A stretch of DNA of 64,000 nt, from positions 299,547 through 363,546 of the forward strand of contig NZ_LMUQ01000076.1 in assembly GCF_009765865.1 (NCBI RefSeq), in the 5' to 3' direction. The notes under the pieces were generated by a model, which saw only the letters and a list, made by a program, of their open reading frames with translations, was not told the DNA's origin and did no database searches. The first letter of the stretch is position 1. Each line of letters starts with the position of its first letter. The stretch is from Acidisoma sp. L85. Its GTDB lineage: Bacteria; Pseudomonadota; Alphaproteobacteria; Acetobacterales; Acetobacteraceae. The position numbers were made by a program, and so were the translations under genes. Positions 42,429 through 53,271 of the stretch are shown piece after piece.

Positions 42429-43549
42429 TGCCCGCATTGTCCCGCACCGATACATCGACGCTCGGCCGCTGGTGGTGGACGGTCGATCGCTGGACTTTGG
42501 TTTGCATCGGCACACTGATCGGCTTTGGCTATGTGCTGGTTCTGGCATCGAGCCCGGCGGTGGCGCATCGCATTGGCGATCCGCGCGACATGCTTATCAT
42601 CAAGCAGGTCCTGTTTCTTGGCTTGGCTGGCGCGATCGTCGTCGGCGTTTCCCTTTTGTCGCCAAAAGGCATTCGGTGGCTGGCTTTGACCGGAACCTTG
42701 GTGGCACTTCTGCTCACAGCCTTTACCCTCGTCCATGGCGTCGAGATCAAGGGTGCCCGGCGGTGGATTAACATTCCGTTCCTTTCGCTTCAGCCCAGTG
42801 AGTTTCTCAAGCCGTTCTTTGCGGTGCTGACGGCTGGCTTGCTGGTGGAAGCGCGGAACACGGTGCGCTTTCCGGGCCGCATCCTCGCTTTCATGCTTTA
42901 TGCCGTCATCGCGCTGTTGCTGAAATCGCAGCCGGATGTCGGCATGCTTGCAGTTGTGAGTGTGGTGTTCCTGTCGCAGCTTTTCCTCGACGGATTGAAT
43001 GTCGCGCTGGTCGGCGCGGCGGCGGGTGCGCTGGTCGTCGCTTTCGTCGCGGCATTCTTCCTGATGCCGCATGTCCATGTTCGGGTTGAGCGATTCCTGC
43101 ACCCGACTCACGAGACGGCCTATCAGGCGCTGACCGCGTTGCAGGCTTTCGGCAATGGCGGGCTTCTGGGTCGCGGACCGGGCGAGGGCATGGTCAAGGA
43201 CATCCTGCCCGATGCCCATGCCGACTTCGTCTTTGCCGTCGCGGGCGAGGAATTCGGGCTGATCGTCTGCCTCATCATCATCGGCCTTTTCGGCGCGATC
43301 GTGATGCGGGGCTTGCTCCGGCTGATCGCGGAGAACGATCAGTTCATTCTTCTCGCCTCGGCCGGACTGCTCATCAGCTTCGGTTTGCAGTCCTTCGTAA
43401 ACATGGCCTCGTCGTTGCAACTCATCCCGACCAAGGGGATGACGCTGCCCTTCATCTCCTATGGCGGATCCTCGGCGCTGTCCGTGGCACTTGAGATGGG
43501 AATGCTGCTGGCGCTCACTCGCCGCCGGTTCACGGGGGAACGGGTATGA
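42428..43549 (+). CDS. ftsW: lipid II polymerase FtsW
   Basis: A 373-residue SEDS-family glycosyltransferase with about ten membrane helices. It polymerises lipid II at the septum with FtsI. Landmarks are GARRWINIPFLSLQPSEFLK, the YQALTALQAFGNGGLLGRGPG loop, DAHADFVFAVAGEEFG and the C-terminal LPFISYGGSS. It overlaps murG by four bases. Confidence 0.97.
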   Translation: MPALSRTDTSTLGRWWWTVDRWTLVCIGTLIGFGYVLVLASSPAVAHRIGDPRDMLIIKQVLFLGLAGAIVVGVSLLSPKGIRWLALTGTLVALLLTAFTLVHGVEIKGARRWINIPFLSLQPSEFLKPFFAVLTAGLLVEARNTVRFPGRILAFMLYAVIALLLKSQPDVGMLAVVSVVFLSQLFLDGLNVALVGAAAGALVVAFVAAFFLMPHVHVRVERFLHPTHETAYQALTALQAFGNGGLLGRGPGEGMVKDILPDAHADFVFAVAGEEFGLIVCLIIIGLFGAIVMRGLLRLIAENDQFILLASAGLLISFGLQSFVNMASSLQLIPTKGMTLPFISYGGSSALSVALEMGMLLALTRRRFTGERV

Positions 43550-44667
43550 GAGGCCCGCGCGTGACGCCCATCGTAATCGCTGCCGGCGGTACTGGCGGCC
43601 ACTTCTTCCCCGCCGAGGCGCTCGCCGAAACGCTCGCCAAACGCGGCCACCGCGTTGTGCTGATGACGGATGCGCGCTCTGCCGGACGTGCGAGCCCCGT
43701 TTTCGATCCAGCGGATCGCCATGTGCTGCCGGGCGCCGGTATCGCCGGCCGTGGTGCTTTGCGCGGTGCCAAGGCCGCCGCGGCGCTCGCGGCGGGAACC
43801 TTTGCGGCGGCGCGCATCCTGCGTCGCTTGCAGCCTGGTGCCATCATCGGTTTCGGCGGCTATCCTTCCGTGCCGCCGGTTGTCGCTGCTCGTCTCGCGC
43901 GGCTTGGTGTGCCGGTGATCCTGCACGAGCAGAACGCCGTGTTGGGGCGAGCAAACCGCGCATTGGCGCGAAGTGCCACCACGCTCGCGCTGAGCTTCGC
44001 GGGCACGACGCGGTTGCCGAGCGGCACAGGGACCGTCATTACCGGCAATCCGGTGCGCCCGCCCATCGCGGCGCTTGCGGACATGCCCTATGTCGCGCCC
44101 GAGCCGGACGGCCCGATCAACCTGCTCGTCACGGGCGGCTCGCTCGGCGCGCGGGTGTTGAGCGAGGTCGTGCCAGCCGCGCTGCTCCTGCTGCCCGAGG
44201 CACTGCGCCACCGCTTGCAAGTCGTGCAGCAGGCCCGCGCGGAGGATGCCGCGAACGTGCGCATCGCCTATGCCGGCGCGGGCATCACCGCCGAGGTCGC
44301 GCCGTTTTTCACTGATATGGCGAGCCATCTTGCCGCCGCGCATCTCGTTATCGCCAGAGCCGGCGCCTCCACGGTTGCCGAACTCGCCGTTGTCGGGCGC
44401 CCCGCGATCCTGGTGCCGTTGCCGCATGCGATCGACGACCACCAGACCGCGAATGCCGCCGCGCTGGCGCGGGCTGGCGCTGCCTGGACCATGCGTCAGA
44501 CCGAATTCACGGCACCCGCTCTCGCCGCTCGCCTCGCGAGTTTGTTTGGCGCGGATGCGGCTCTCGCTGCGGCGGCCGAGGCCGCGCGTGGCGAGGGCCG
44601 CTCCGATGCCGCCGCCGTTCTCGCCGATCTGGTCGAGCATGCGCTGACGCCGGAGCGGTTGCCATGA
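43546..44667 (+). CDS. murG: UDP-GlcNAc:lipid I GlcNAc transferase
   Basis: A 373-residue peripheral membrane GT-B enzyme that makes lipid II. The N-terminal glycine loop [17 protein letters not shown] and the [14 protein letters not shown] motif bind lipid [14 protein letters not shown] and [21 protein letters not shown] are the UDP-GlcNAc site. It overlaps ftsW and murC by four bases each. Confidence 0.97.
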   Translation: MRGPRVTPIVIAAGGTGGHFFPAEALAETLAKRGHRVVLMTDARSAGRASPVFDPADRHVLPGAGIAGRGALRGAKAAAALAAGTFAAARILRRLQPGAIIGFGGYPSVPPVVAARLARLGVPVILHEQNAVLGRANRALARSATTLALSFAGTTRLPSGTGTVITGNPVRPPIAALADMPYVAPEPDGPINLLVTGGSLGARVLSEVVPAALLLLPEALRHRLQVVQQARAEDAANVRIAYAGAGITAEVAPFFTDMASHLAAAHLVIARAGASTVAELAVVGRPAILVPLPHAIDDHQTANAAALARAGAAWTMRQTEFTAPALAARLASLFGADAALAAAAEAARGEGRSDAAAVLADLVEHALTPERLP

Positions 44668-46103
44668 GGGCTCTTCCACTCACCATCGGCACAATTCATT
44701 TCGTCGGCATCGGCGGCATCGGCATGTCCGGGATCGCCGAGGTGCTGCATAATCTCGGCTATTCCGTGCAGGGCAGCGACCTGGCCGATTCCGCAAACGT
44801 CAAACGTCTGCGCGGTGCCGGCATCGACGTGACCATCGGCCATGCCGCCGCGAATATCGGCAAGGCGCAGGTCGTCGTCGTTTCCTCAGCCGTTAAAGCC
44901 GATAATCCGGAAGTGCAGGCGGCGCGCGCGCGTCTCGTGCCCGTCGTGCGGCGCGCCGAGATGTTGGCCGAACTCATGCGGCTCCGCTGGTCCGTGGCGA
45001 TTGGCGGCACGCATGGCAAGACGACCACGACCAGCCTCATCGCGGCAGTGCTGGAAGGCGCCAATCTCGATCCCACCGTGATCAATGGCGGCATCATCAA
45101 CGCCTACGGCACCAATACGCGCCTGGGCGCTGGCGACTGGATGGTGGTGGAGGCCGATGAGAGCGACGGCAGCTTCCTGAGGCTGCCCGCCGTCATCGCT
45201 GTCGTCACCAATATGGACCCCGAGCATCTAGACCATTGGGGCACGCAGGAGGCGATGGAAGCGGGCTATCGCCAATTCGTCGGCAATATTCCGTTCTACG
45301 GCTTCGCGGTGCTCTGCATCGATCATCCGGCGGTGCAGGAGATGATCCCGCGCCTCGCCGATCATCGCATCATCACCTATGGCTTCAGCCCGCAGGCCGA
45401 TATTCGCGCCGAGCGTCTGGTTGCCGACAAGGCTGGCTCCAACTTCGAGGTCGTCGTCACTGACCGGCTGCGCAACCGTAGCCGCCGCATGGGGCCGTTC
45501 CGCTTGCCGATGCTCGGCCAGCACAATGTGCAGAACGCCCTCGCGGCGATTGCGGTCGGCGTGGAGATGGAGATCGGCGAAAGCGCGCTGCGCACCAGCC
45601 TCGCCGCTTTCCGGGGCGTCAAGCGCCGCTTCACCAAAACTGGCGAGACCGGCGGGATCACCGTGATCGATGACTACGGTCATCATCCGGTGGAGATCGC
45701 CGCCGTGCTGAAGGCGGCGCGTCAGGCGCAGGCGCGCAACGTGATCGCCGTGGTGCAGCCGCATCGCTATTCGCGGTTGCAGTCGTTGTTCGCTGAGTTC
45801 TGCACCTGCATGAACGATGCGGGCACCGTCATCGTCGCCGATGTCTATGCCGCCGGTGAAGCGCCGATCGAGGGCGTCAGCCGTGACGCGCTGGTCGAGG
45901 GTCTTCGCGCACGCGGTCATCGCAGCGTCGTGTCGCTGCCTGGGCCGGACCACCTCGCCGAAATGGTGCATGCGATCGCGCATCCCGGTGACTTCGTCGT
46001 TTGCCTCGGCGCTGGCACGATCACCGCTTGGGCGACGGCACTGCCGGCACAACTAGCGATTCTGCAGAACCAGGACAGCCAGCGAGCGGGGGCGGTCGCA
46101 TGA
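44664..46103 (+). CDS. murC: UDP-MurNAc:L-alanine ligase
   Basis: The first Mur ligase of the pathway, 479 residues. The N-terminus [16 protein letters not shown] is diagnostic. The ATP loop is [34 protein letters not shown], the DHHP-like [14 protein letters not shown] and the QPHRYSRLQ motif complete the family pattern. It overlaps murG and murB by four bases. Confidence 0.97.
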   Translation: MRALPLTIGTIHFVGIGGIGMSGIAEVLHNLGYSVQGSDLADSANVKRLRGAGIDVTIGHAAANIGKAQVVVVSSAVKADNPEVQAARARLVPVVRRAEMLAELMRLRWSVAIGGTHGKTTTTSLIAAVLEGANLDPTVINGGIINAYGTNTRLGAGDWMVVEADESDGSFLRLPAVIAVVTNMDPEHLDHWGTQEAMEAGYRQFVGNIPFYGFAVLCIDHPAVQEMIPRLADHRIITYGFSPQADIRAERLVADKAGSNFEVVVTDRLRNRSRRMGPFRLPMLGQHNVQNALAAIAVGVEMEIGESALRTSLAAFRGVKRRFTKTGETGGITVIDDYGHHPVEIAAVLKAARQAQARNVIAVVQPHRYSRLQSLFAEFCTCMNDAGTVIVADVYAAGEAPIEGVSRDALVEGLRARGHRSVVSLPGPDHLAEMVHAIAHPGDFVVCLGAGTITAWATALPAQLAILQNQDSQRAGAVA

Positions 46104-47050
46104 TGGCCGCCGAGCGCCTGCAGGACCTCATCGACCGCCTGCCGCCGCTCGCGGGCCGGGTGGAGGCGGGCGCCGCTTTGGGTCCCGCGACCTGGTTCCG
46201 CACCGGCGGACCGGCGGAGATTCTGGCGAAGCCGAAGGACGCCGCCGACCTCGCGCGCTTTCTTGGCGCGCTCCCAGCAGATGTTCCGGTGACGGTGATC
46301 GGCGCCGCATCCAATCTCATCGTGCGCGACGGTGGGATCTCCGGTGTCGTGTTGCGCCTCGGCCGCGGCTTCGGCGGCATCAAGGTTGAGGCGGACGGCA
46401 TCGTCTGCGGTGCGGCGGCGCTCGACATAACGGTTGCCGAACACGCGGCGGCGGCGAGCCTTGCCGATCTCGAGTTTCTCTCCGGCATTCCGGGCAGCAT
46501 CGGCGGCGCCGTCGCCATGAATGCCGGCGCCTATGGCAGCGATATCGCGGCTTGCCTCGACTGGGCCGAGATCGTGACGCGCGGTGGCGAGACCCATCGG
46601 TTGACGGCGCAGGAACTGCGGCTTTCCTATCGCCACTCAAGCCTGCCGCCCGGAGCGGTCGTCACCCGCGCACGTTTGCGCGCTACCTCCGGGGATGCGT
46701 TGCTCATCGCGAGCCGAATGGCGGAGATCCGCGCGTCCCGTAGCGCGACCCAGCCGGTGCGTGCGCGGACGGGTGGTTCCACCTTCGCAAATCCGCCGGG
46801 CATGAAAGCCTGGGAGCTTATCGACGCCGTTGGTGGCCGCGGCCTCGCGCGCGGCGGCGCGCAGGTCAGCGAATTGCACTGCAACTTCCTCATCAACACC
46901 GGCAATGCGACTGCCGCCGATCTCGAAGGTCTCGGCGAGGAATTGCGCCGCCGCGTGCAGGCCGCCACGGGCGTTACCTTGGACTGGGAGATCAAACGGC
47001 TCGGCCAGCCGCTGCCGCGCGCCGAAGTTCTAGGCGAGGTTCCGCAATGA
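46100..47050 (+). CDS. murB: UDP-N-acetylenolpyruvoylglucosamine reductase
   Basis: A 316-residue FAD enzyme that reduces enolpyruvyl-UDP-GlcNAc to UDP-MurNAc. [12 protein letters not shown] and [18 protein letters not shown] bind [21 protein letters not shown] is the central motif, and the catalytic Ser is in [10 protein letters not shown]. Length suits the shorter type II enzyme. Two tandem ATG codons (46100, 46103) make the start ambiguous by one residue. Confidence 0.97.
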   Translation: MMAAERLQDLIDRLPPLAGRVEAGAALGPATWFRTGGPAEILAKPKDAADLARFLGALPADVPVTVIGAASNLIVRDGGISGVVLRLGRGFGGIKVEADGIVCGAAALDITVAEHAAAASLADLEFLSGIPGSIGGAVAMNAGAYGSDIAACLDWAEIVTRGGETHRLTAQELRLSYRHSSLPPGAVVTRARLRATSGDALLIASRMAEIRASRSATQPVRARTGGSTFANPPGMKAWELIDAVGGRGLARGGAQVSELHCNFLINTGNATAADLEGLGEELRRRVQAATGVTLDWEIKRLGQPLPRAEVLGEVPQ

Positions 47051-47964
47051 CGCGCGTCGCGGTTCTCTATGGCGGCATCTCTGCTGAACGCGAGGTCAGT
47101 CTCTCCTCCGGCCGTCAGGTGATTGCTGCGCTGCGTGAAGCCGGCTTCGACGTGTTGCCTGTAGTTGTCGGCGAGGATCTGCGCGAGACGCTCGCGGCGC
47201 TCGATCCGAAGCCCGATGTCGTGTTCAACGCTCTTCACGGCCGTTTTGGCGAGGATGGCGCGATTCAGGGTGTGCTCGACTGGATGGGCATTCCCTACAC
47301 GCATTCCGGCGTGCGCGCCTCGGCGCTAGCGATGGACAAGGTGGCGGCGAAGGCGATCTTCGCCTCGGTCGGCCTGCCCATCGCGCGGCATCGCGTCGTG
47401 ACGGTCGAGGAGTTGGAGGCCGCCGATCCTCTGCCGCGTCCCTATGTCATTAAGCCGCAGAACGAAGGCTCGTCGGTCGGTGTGGAGATCATGCAGGCGG
47501 GCGACAACCGTCGCGCGGAAATCGCCCGGAGCTGGCGCTACGGCCGCACTGCGCTGGCCGAGGAATTTATCCCTGGCCGCGAATTGACGGTTGGCGTCAT
47601 GGGCGATCGCGCTTTGGCGGTGACTGAGATCGCCGCGTCGCATGCCTTCTACGACTACGAATCGAAATACGCGGATGGCGGCTCGACTCATGTCATTCCC
47701 GCGAAGGTGCCGTCCGAGATCACGGTTCAGGCCATGGATGTGGCGTTGCGCGCGCATACGGCGCTCGGTTGTGCCGGCGCCTCGCGTTCGGATTTCCGTT
47801 ACGACGACACGGAAGGTTCGCCGGGCCGGCTGGTGCTGCTCGAAGTGAATACCCAGCCGGGACTGACGCCGACATCGCTGCTGCCTGAACAGGCGGCGTT
47901 TCTCGGCATTGGGTTCCCGGCGCTCTGCGCCTGGATGGTGGAGCAAGCGCAATGCCACGCGTGA
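47047..47964 (+). CDS. ddl: D-alanine:D-alanine ligase
   Basis: A 305-residue ATP-grasp ligase that supplies D-Ala-D-Ala to MurF. VAVLYGGISAEREVSLSSG is the N-terminal motif, with ALHGRFGEDGAIQGVLDWMG next. The ATP-grasp section has VIKPQNEGSSVGVEI, and the C-terminal catalytic loop has LLEVNTQPGLTPTSLLPEQA. It overlaps murB by four bases and ftsQ by thirteen. Confidence 0.97.
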   Translation: MTRVAVLYGGISAEREVSLSSGRQVIAALREAGFDVLPVVVGEDLRETLAALDPKPDVVFNALHGRFGEDGAIQGVLDWMGIPYTHSGVRASALAMDKVAAKAIFASVGLPIARHRVVTVEELEAADPLPRPYVIKPQNEGSSVGVEIMQAGDNRRAEIARSWRYGRTALAEEFIPGRELTVGVMGDRALAVTEIAASHAFYDYESKYADGGSTHVIPAKVPSEITVQAMDVALRAHTALGCAGASRSDFRYDDTEGSPGRLVLLEVNTQPGLTPTSLLPEQAAFLGIGFPALCAWMVEQAQCHA

Positions 47965-48875
47965 GCAAACCCATCCCGCCGCCGCGCATGGCGAGCACCA
48001 GCGTCGTTGACCGGCCAAGCCATGCCGCGATCGTTCTGCGCCGCGCCCGCCGCTTTCTGCGGCCACTGATCGGCGGCTTTGCCATTCTGGTCGTGATCTT
48101 CGCGCTCAGCCTGGTGTTCCGCGCCGCGGATCACAGCGGAAGCGTCAATGCCATGCGCACCGCGCTCGGCGATGTCGGTGCGGGGATGGGGCTCAAGCTG
48201 CGCCATATCGTGATCGAGGGCCGCGCCAATACGCCCGAGCCAATTCTGCGCACGGCGCTCGGCATCACGACCGGCACTCCGATCCTCGGCTTCTCCGTCG
48301 CCGCCGTCCGCAGCCGTGTCACGGCACTCGGCTGGGTGCAGGACGCCGTGGTTGAGCGCCGTCTGCCCGACACGCTGCTGGTGCGGCTCACGGAGCGTGC
48401 GCCCTTCGCCGTTTGGCAGGATCACGGCCGGTTCCGTCTGCTGGATCGCGCTGGCGCCGTGATGGGTGACAAGGATGTGGCCCGCACCGCACGCGAATTG
48501 TCGCTCCCGCTTGTGGTCGGTGACGGTGCGCCCGACGCGACCGCCGAGTTGTTCGACGAAATGGCACCTTTCCCCGACATCACCAGCCATATGGTCGCCG
48601 CCGTGCGCGTCGGACAGGAGCGCTGGAATCTGGTGATGAAGTCCGGTGCGACTGTGATGCTGCCGGGCGAGAACCAGGACCAGGCGCTTGGCCGTCTTGG
48701 CGCGTTGAACACCCGGATGAAGCTGCTCGATCGTCCGCTGCAGATCGTCGATCTGCGTCTTGCCGACCGCGTTGTCGTTCGTCCCTATCCTCCGCCGCCT
48801 GCTCCGCCGCCCATCGGGAATGATGGCAGCGACAAGAGCGCCCGCGACGCAGCAACCTCGCGCGATCATGCGTAG
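47952..48875 (+). CDS. ftsQ: cell division protein FtsQ
   Basis: A 307-residue bitopic divisome protein. A basic cytosolic tail precedes one membrane helix (residues ~36-57, FLRPLIGGFAILVVIFALSL). The POTRA domain runs from LKLRHIVIEGRANTPEP to LPDTLLVRLTER. The beta domain follows, with AVWQDHGRFRLLDRAGAVM. A Pro-rich tail ends the protein. It connects FtsL/B to the rest of the divisome. Confidence 0.95.
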   Translation: MPRVSKPIPPPRMASTSVVDRPSHAAIVLRRARRFLRPLIGGFAILVVIFALSLVFRAADHSGSVNAMRTALGDVGAGMGLKLRHIVIEGRANTPEPILRTALGITTGTPILGFSVAAVRSRVTALGWVQDAVVERRLPDTLLVRLTERAPFAVWQDHGRFRLLDRAGAVMGDKDVARTARELSLPLVVGDGAPDATAELFDEMAPFPDITSHMVAAVRVGQERWNLVMKSGATVMLPGENQDQALGRLGALNTRMKLLDRPLQIVDLRLADRVVVRPYPPPPAPPPIGNDGSDKSARDAATSRDHA

Positions 48876-48884
48876 GACACAGCC

Positions 48885-50180
48885 GTGAACGATATGTCCC
48901 GACGCAGCCTGTCACCCGCCGTGATCGAGCCATTGGGCCGACCGCGCACACCGCGCATGGGCGTATTCGGCGCGCTGGATATCGGCTCGACCAAGATCAC
49001 CTGCATGATCGGCCGCACCGAAGCCGATGGCACACGCCGCATCCTGGGCTTCGGTTGGCAGAAGGGGCGCGGCATTCGCTGCGGTGGGATCACCGATCTC
49101 GACGAGGCTGAGCGTGCGATCCGCGCCGCCGTCGGTCAGGCCGAGGATATGGCCGATACGCGGCTTCGCGCCGTCTACGTCAATCTCGGTTGCGGCCAGC
49201 CGGAAAGCCGGCTGTTCAATGTGCAGTGGCCGGTTGGCGGCCGCGTGGTGACGGAAGAAGATGTCCGCCGCGTCGTCGTGGAAGGCCGCGCCCGTGTCGC
49301 CTCCGAAGGGCGCGACGCGATCCACACTTTGCCGCTCTCCTTTTCGGTCGATGAAACCAACCGCGTCGAGGATCCGCGCGGATTGCATTGCGAAACGCTC
49401 ACGGTGCGGTTGCATGTGATCGACGCGATCGCCCCGGCTTTGCGCAATCTCGCCACTTGCCTGCACCGCTGCGATCTGGAAATCGCAGAACTTGTCTCGG
49501 CACCCTTCGCCGCCGGACTTGCAACCCTGGTGGAAGATGAGCGCGAACTCGGCACCACGGTCATCGACATGGGCGGCGGTTCCACCAGCTTCGCGGTCTT
49601 CGCCGAGGGGCAACTTCTGCACACAGCACAAACGCAGATCGGCGGCCTGCACATTACCAACGACATCGCGCGGCTGCTCTCGACGCCGGTCGCGCATGCG
49701 GAGCGGCTGAAGACGCTATATGGCAGCGCGCAGACAAGTCCGGATGACGACCGCGAGATGCTGCCCGTGCCGCTGGTTGGCGAGGAAGAGCACCAGATCG
49801 CTCGCGTGCCGCGCAGCATGATCGTCAGCATAATCCGGCCCAAGCTTGAGCAGACTTTCGAGATGGTGAAGAGCCGCCTCGAAGAATCAGGACTATCGCG
49901 TATCGCCGGCGCCCGCGTGGTGCTGACCGGCGGCGGCTGCCAGCTCGCCGGTGCGCGAGAATTGGCGGCACAGATCCTCGGCAAGCAGGTGCGTCTTGGC
50001 AGGCCGATCGGTTTGCGCGGGCTGCCGGACGCGGCATCAGGACCGGCTTTCGCCACGGGGGCCGGGCTGCTCGCCTGGGCTTCGGGCGAGGGCCGCGTGA
50101 TGCAGGATATCGACTTGGAGACGCGGCGGCCGAGTGGCCCACTCAAACGCTTCGTCACCTTCCTCAGGGAGCGTGTGTGA
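48885..50180 (+). CDS. ftsA: cell division protein FtsA
   Basis: A 431-residue actin-like protein that anchors FtsZ to the membrane. [15 protein letters not shown] is the first phosphate loop, and [14 protein letters not shown] the second. [17 protein letters not shown] is the adenosine motif. The C-terminal amphipathic helix ([14 protein letters not shown]) is the membrane-targeting sequence. The GTG at 48885 is seven bases after AGGA; an ATG three codons later is the alternative. Confidence 0.96.
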   Translation: MNDMSRRSLSPAVIEPLGRPRTPRMGVFGALDIGSTKITCMIGRTEADGTRRILGFGWQKGRGIRCGGITDLDEAERAIRAAVGQAEDMADTRLRAVYVNLGCGQPESRLFNVQWPVGGRVVTEEDVRRVVVEGRARVASEGRDAIHTLPLSFSVDETNRVEDPRGLHCETLTVRLHVIDAIAPALRNLATCLHRCDLEIAELVSAPFAAGLATLVEDERELGTTVIDMGGGSTSFAVFAEGQLLHTAQTQIGGLHITNDIARLLSTPVAHAERLKTLYGSAQTSPDDDREMLPVPLVGEEEHQIARVPRSMIVSIIRPKLEQTFEMVKSRLEESGLSRIAGARVVLTGGGCQLAGARELAAQILGKQVRLGRPIGLRGLPDAASGPAFATGAGLLAWASGEGRVMQDIDLETRRPSGPLKRFVTFLRERV

Positions 50181-50277
50181 TGCGCTTCCCCGGCTCGAAC
50201 AGCTTCAACCGCCATTCATGCCAGGCAGCGCCAAGGGCAAGCGCGCTTTCGGGCCCGACAATTCAAGGAGACCGCTC

Positions 50278-51843
50278 ATGACCCTCAACCTGACCGTCCC
50301 CACCGAAACGCATGCGGATTTCACGCCCAAGATCATGGTGATCGGCGTCGGCGGCGGCGGTACCAATGCTGTCGATAACATGATCGCGCTCAATCTGCCG
50401 GGCGTGGATTTCATCGTCGCGAATACCGATGCGCAGCAGCTCATGCGCAGCCGCGCCGATCGCCGTATTCAGCTTGGGCCGACCATCACCCAAGGCAATG
50501 GCGCGGGCGGCAAGCCGGAAGTGGGCCGTCTCTCGGCGGAAGAGGCGGAAAGCGATCTGGAGCGTCACCTCGAAGGCGTCCACATGGTGTTCATCACCGC
50601 CGGCATGGGCGGTGGCACGGGCACAGGCGCGGCGCCGGTCATCGCACGCCTCGCACGCAAGCATGACATCCTGACCGTCGGCGTCGTCACGAAGCCCTTC
50701 TCCTTCGAGGGCGTGAAGCGTGCCCGCGCGGCGGAGGCCGGCATCGCCGAACTGCAGCAATATGTCGATACGCTCATCATCATCCCGAACCAGAACCTGT
50801 TCCGGATCGCCAATGAGCACACCAGCTGGAAAGAAGCCTTCCAGATGGCTGATAACGTCCTCTACATGGGCGTGCGCGGCGTGACCGATCTCATGGTCGT
50901 GCCCGGTCTCGTGAACCTCGACTTCGCAGATATCCGCACCGTGATGTCCGAGATGGGCAAAGCGATGATGGGCACGGGCGAGGCCGAGGGCGACAACCGC
51001 TCGGTGCGTGCCGCCGAGGCCGCCATCAGCAATCCGCTGCTGGAAGACACCAATATGGCGGGCGCGCGCGGCCTGCTGATCAACATCACCGGCGGCGAGG
51101 ATATGACGCTGTTCGAGGTCGATCAGGCCGCGAACCGCATCCGCGAGGAAGTCGACGAAGAAGCCAATATCATCTTTGGCTCGGCGATCGACAGCAGCCT
51201 CAACGGCCGTATCCGCGTCTCCGTGGTCGCGACCGGCATAGACTCCGCGGCGATGGAATACCGGCCGAGGCTCGAACTCGCGACCAGTAACGACCGTATG
51301 GTGACGCCGATGGTCGCGACACAGCAGCATGCGGCGAGCAATGCCACGGTGATGCCCGTCGCGGCCGTCGCCGAGATCCAGATGCAGGCCACGGGGACAC
51401 ATGGCGGCGCGGTTTCACTGGATCAGAACTACAGCCAGCCTCCGGCGCAACCACAATGGGGACGCGGTGGCGGAACGGGAATTTCTCAGCCTGCCGACGC
51501 GCCTCGGACGACTTTGCCGCAGCGCCCTGCCGCGACGCCGACGGGGACTCGCGGCCTCTTCGCGGACTCTGTCCGCACGACGGATTCCAGTCCTCGCGTG
51601 AAGGAGACGCCGGCCCCGAGCGGCAATAGTCTTTTCAGCCGCGTGACGAAGCCTTTCGCCAACAAGCTGGCCGCCGCGACCGGCGGGCCTGTGCCGCAAC
51701 CCGAGCGGCAAGAGCCGGTCGCCAAGCCCGCACCGGAGGTGCGAGCCGATAACGTGCGTGCCCCGGCGCAGACGAGTCCGGACCACCAGCTCGGCATCTC
51801 GATCCCGACCTTCCTGATCCGCCAGGACAAGCAGGTCCACTGA
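50278..51843 (+). CDS. ftsZ: cell division protein FtsZ
   Basis: A 521-residue tubulin-like GTPase that forms the Z-ring. The start of the GTPase domain is [18 protein letters not shown]. The tubulin signature GGGTGTG is near residue 112, and the T7 loop VNLDFADI near residue 215. A long Gln/Pro-rich linker runs from residue ~325. The C-terminal peptide [10 protein letters not shown] binds FtsA. AAGGAG lies eight bases before the ATG. It follows ftsA by 97 bp and closes the dcw operon; lpxC, a common next gene, is absent here. Confidence 0.97.
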   Translation: MTLNLTVPTETHADFTPKIMVIGVGGGGTNAVDNMIALNLPGVDFIVANTDAQQLMRSRADRRIQLGPTITQGNGAGGKPEVGRLSAEEAESDLERHLEGVHMVFITAGMGGGTGTGAAPVIARLARKHDILTVGVVTKPFSFEGVKRARAAEAGIAELQQYVDTLIIIPNQNLFRIANEHTSWKEAFQMADNVLYMGVRGVTDLMVVPGLVNLDFADIRTVMSEMGKAMMGTGEAEGDNRSVRAAEAAISNPLLEDTNMAGARGLLINITGGEDMTLFEVDQAANRIREEVDEEANIIFGSAIDSSLNGRIRVSVVATGIDSAAMEYRPRLELATSNDRMVTPMVATQQHAASNATVMPVAAVAEIQMQATGTHGGAVSLDQNYSQPPAQPQWGRGGGTGISQPADAPRTTLPQRPAATPTGTRGLFADSVRTTDSSPRVKETPAPSGNSLFSRVTKPFANKLAAATGGPVPQPERQEPVAKPAPEVRADNVRAPAQTSPDHQLGISIPTFLIRQDKQVH

Positions 51844-51904
51844 ACGCGGGCCGAGATCGCGCTAAGCCGCGCACTCGGCATCGCTTTCCTTACGGCGCCT
51901 CCCT

Positions 51905-52013
51905 CTCTTCCCCTCCCTGTAAGGGAGGGATTGGGGTGGGTTTTGGGCGTCGATGGCTTCACCTAGCGCAACAAGCACCCACCCCGGCCCTTCCATTGCA
52001 GGGAGGGGAAGAG
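51905..52013. repeat. large palindrome downstream of ftsZ
   Basis: The outer 15-bp arms CTCTTCCCCTCCCTG (51905-51919) and CAGGGAGGGGAAGAG (51999-52013) pair perfectly. Inner GGGGTGGGT (51933-51941) pairs with ACCCACCCC (51977-51985). The element lies between convergent ftsZ and a glycosyltransferase and could act as a bidirectional terminator. A shorter related CCCATCCCTGTAAAGGAGGG lies at 57212-57231. Confidence 0.7.
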
Positions 52014-52063
52014 ACCCGCGCGGCCCTGGAACTACACACCCGGCTGGTGCAGGCGCCGCCTAT

Positions 52064-53074
52064 TCAGGTCGGCGGCGGTTGCTTGGCGTTCCAGCTCTGC
52101 CGGATGATGTAGAGCGGGCGCTGTTTGGTTTCCTCGTAGATCCGGCCGAGGTATTCGCCGATCACGCCGAGCGCCACGAGTTGCACTCCGCCAAGAAACA
52201 GAATCGCCACCATCATCGACGGGTAGCCGCTCACCAGGTTCCCGTAGAGCATCGTTCGCAGCAGCAAAAAGACCCCGTAGAGGATCGAGAGCGCCGCCAC
52301 GCCGAGGCCGAGATAGGAGGCGACGCGAAGCGGGACCTGGCTGAACGAGGTGATGCCCTCTATCGCGAAATTCCACAGCCGCCAATAACTCCAGCTCGAT
52401 CGCCCGGCATGCCGCCCGTCGCGGTCATAGGTGATCGTCGCGGTAGGAAACCCGACCCAGACGAACATGCCTTTCATGAACCGCCGCCGCTCGGGCATCA
52501 GCCGCAAGGCCTCCACGACGGCATGGGAGATCAGGCGGAAATCGCCGGTGTCGAGCGGAATGTCGATCGAGCTCAGCCGGTTGATGACCCGGTAGAAGAG
52601 ATGGGCGGTGTAGCGCTTCGGCCAGCTATCATGGCGTCTCGTGCTGCGCTGGGCGTTGACGACATCATAGCCCTCCCGCCATTTCGCGACGAGTTCGGGG
52701 ATGACCTCGGGCGGGTCCTGGAGGTCGGCATCCATTGGAACGATGACGTCGCCATGCGCCTGCTCCACCGCCGCGGTGAGCGCTGCCTCCTTACCGAAGT
52801 TGCGCGAGAGGTCATGGACGTGGACCCTGTGATCGCGGCGGCCGAGCGCCACCAGTGCGGCCAAGGTGCCGTCCCGGCTGCCATCATTGACGCAGACGAG
52901 TTCCCATAAAAAAGGACGGTCGTTCAGGGCACCGCTGAGACGCCGGTATAGCGGCTCGACATTCTCGGCCTCGTTGTGGAATGGGACGACGATCGAGACC
53001 AGCGGAATCTCCGGGCGCTCCCGGGACTCCAGCACAGGCGATAGCTCGGGCAGGCGGGCTGAGGCCTGGGACAC
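52064..53074 (-). CDS. family 2 glycosyltransferase, polyprenyl-phosphate type with two C-terminal helices
   Basis: A 336-residue enzyme of the GtrB/DPM1-like group, which moves a sugar from a nucleotide donor to undecaprenyl phosphate. The GT-A part has SIVVPFHNEAENVEPLYRRL, VNDGSRDGT and the DxD-type VPMDADLQDPPEVI. Two membrane helices near the C-terminus (YLGLGVAALSILYGVFLLL and MVAILFLGGVQLVALGVIG) anchor it. The GTG at 53074 has GAAGGGA just upstream; an in-frame start at 53224 lacks one. Confidence 0.9.
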   Translation of the reverse strand: MSQASARLPELSPVLESRERPEIPLVSIVVPFHNEAENVEPLYRRLSGALNDRPFLWELVCVNDGSRDGTLAALVALGRRDHRVHVHDLSRNFGKEAALTAAVEQAHGDVIVPMDADLQDPPEVIPELVAKWREGYDVVNAQRSTRRHDSWPKRYTAHLFYRVINRLSSIDIPLDTGDFRLISHAVVEALRLMPERRRFMKGMFVWVGFPTATITYDRDGRHAGRSSWSYWRLWNFAIEGITSFSQVPLRVASYLGLGVAALSILYGVFLLLRTMLYGNLVSGYPSMMVAILFLGGVQLVALGVIGEYLGRIYEETKQRPLYIIRQSWNAKQPPPT

Positions 53075-53271
53075 AATCCCTTCGTAGCGGCCCCAGGGCG
53101 CCAAGAACAGATCGGAATCGTTACAAATTGCCCTATCCCTCAGGAGGCAACCCCGAGGTGAAGTGATGGGGCCGAGCCTGCCGCATCCCTCGGCGTCTCT
53201 TGAGGGTGGCGCCGCCGGGGCCATCTAGGTGACGCCTTAGCCGCTAGCCCCTGACAATCCGGAGCCCCACC

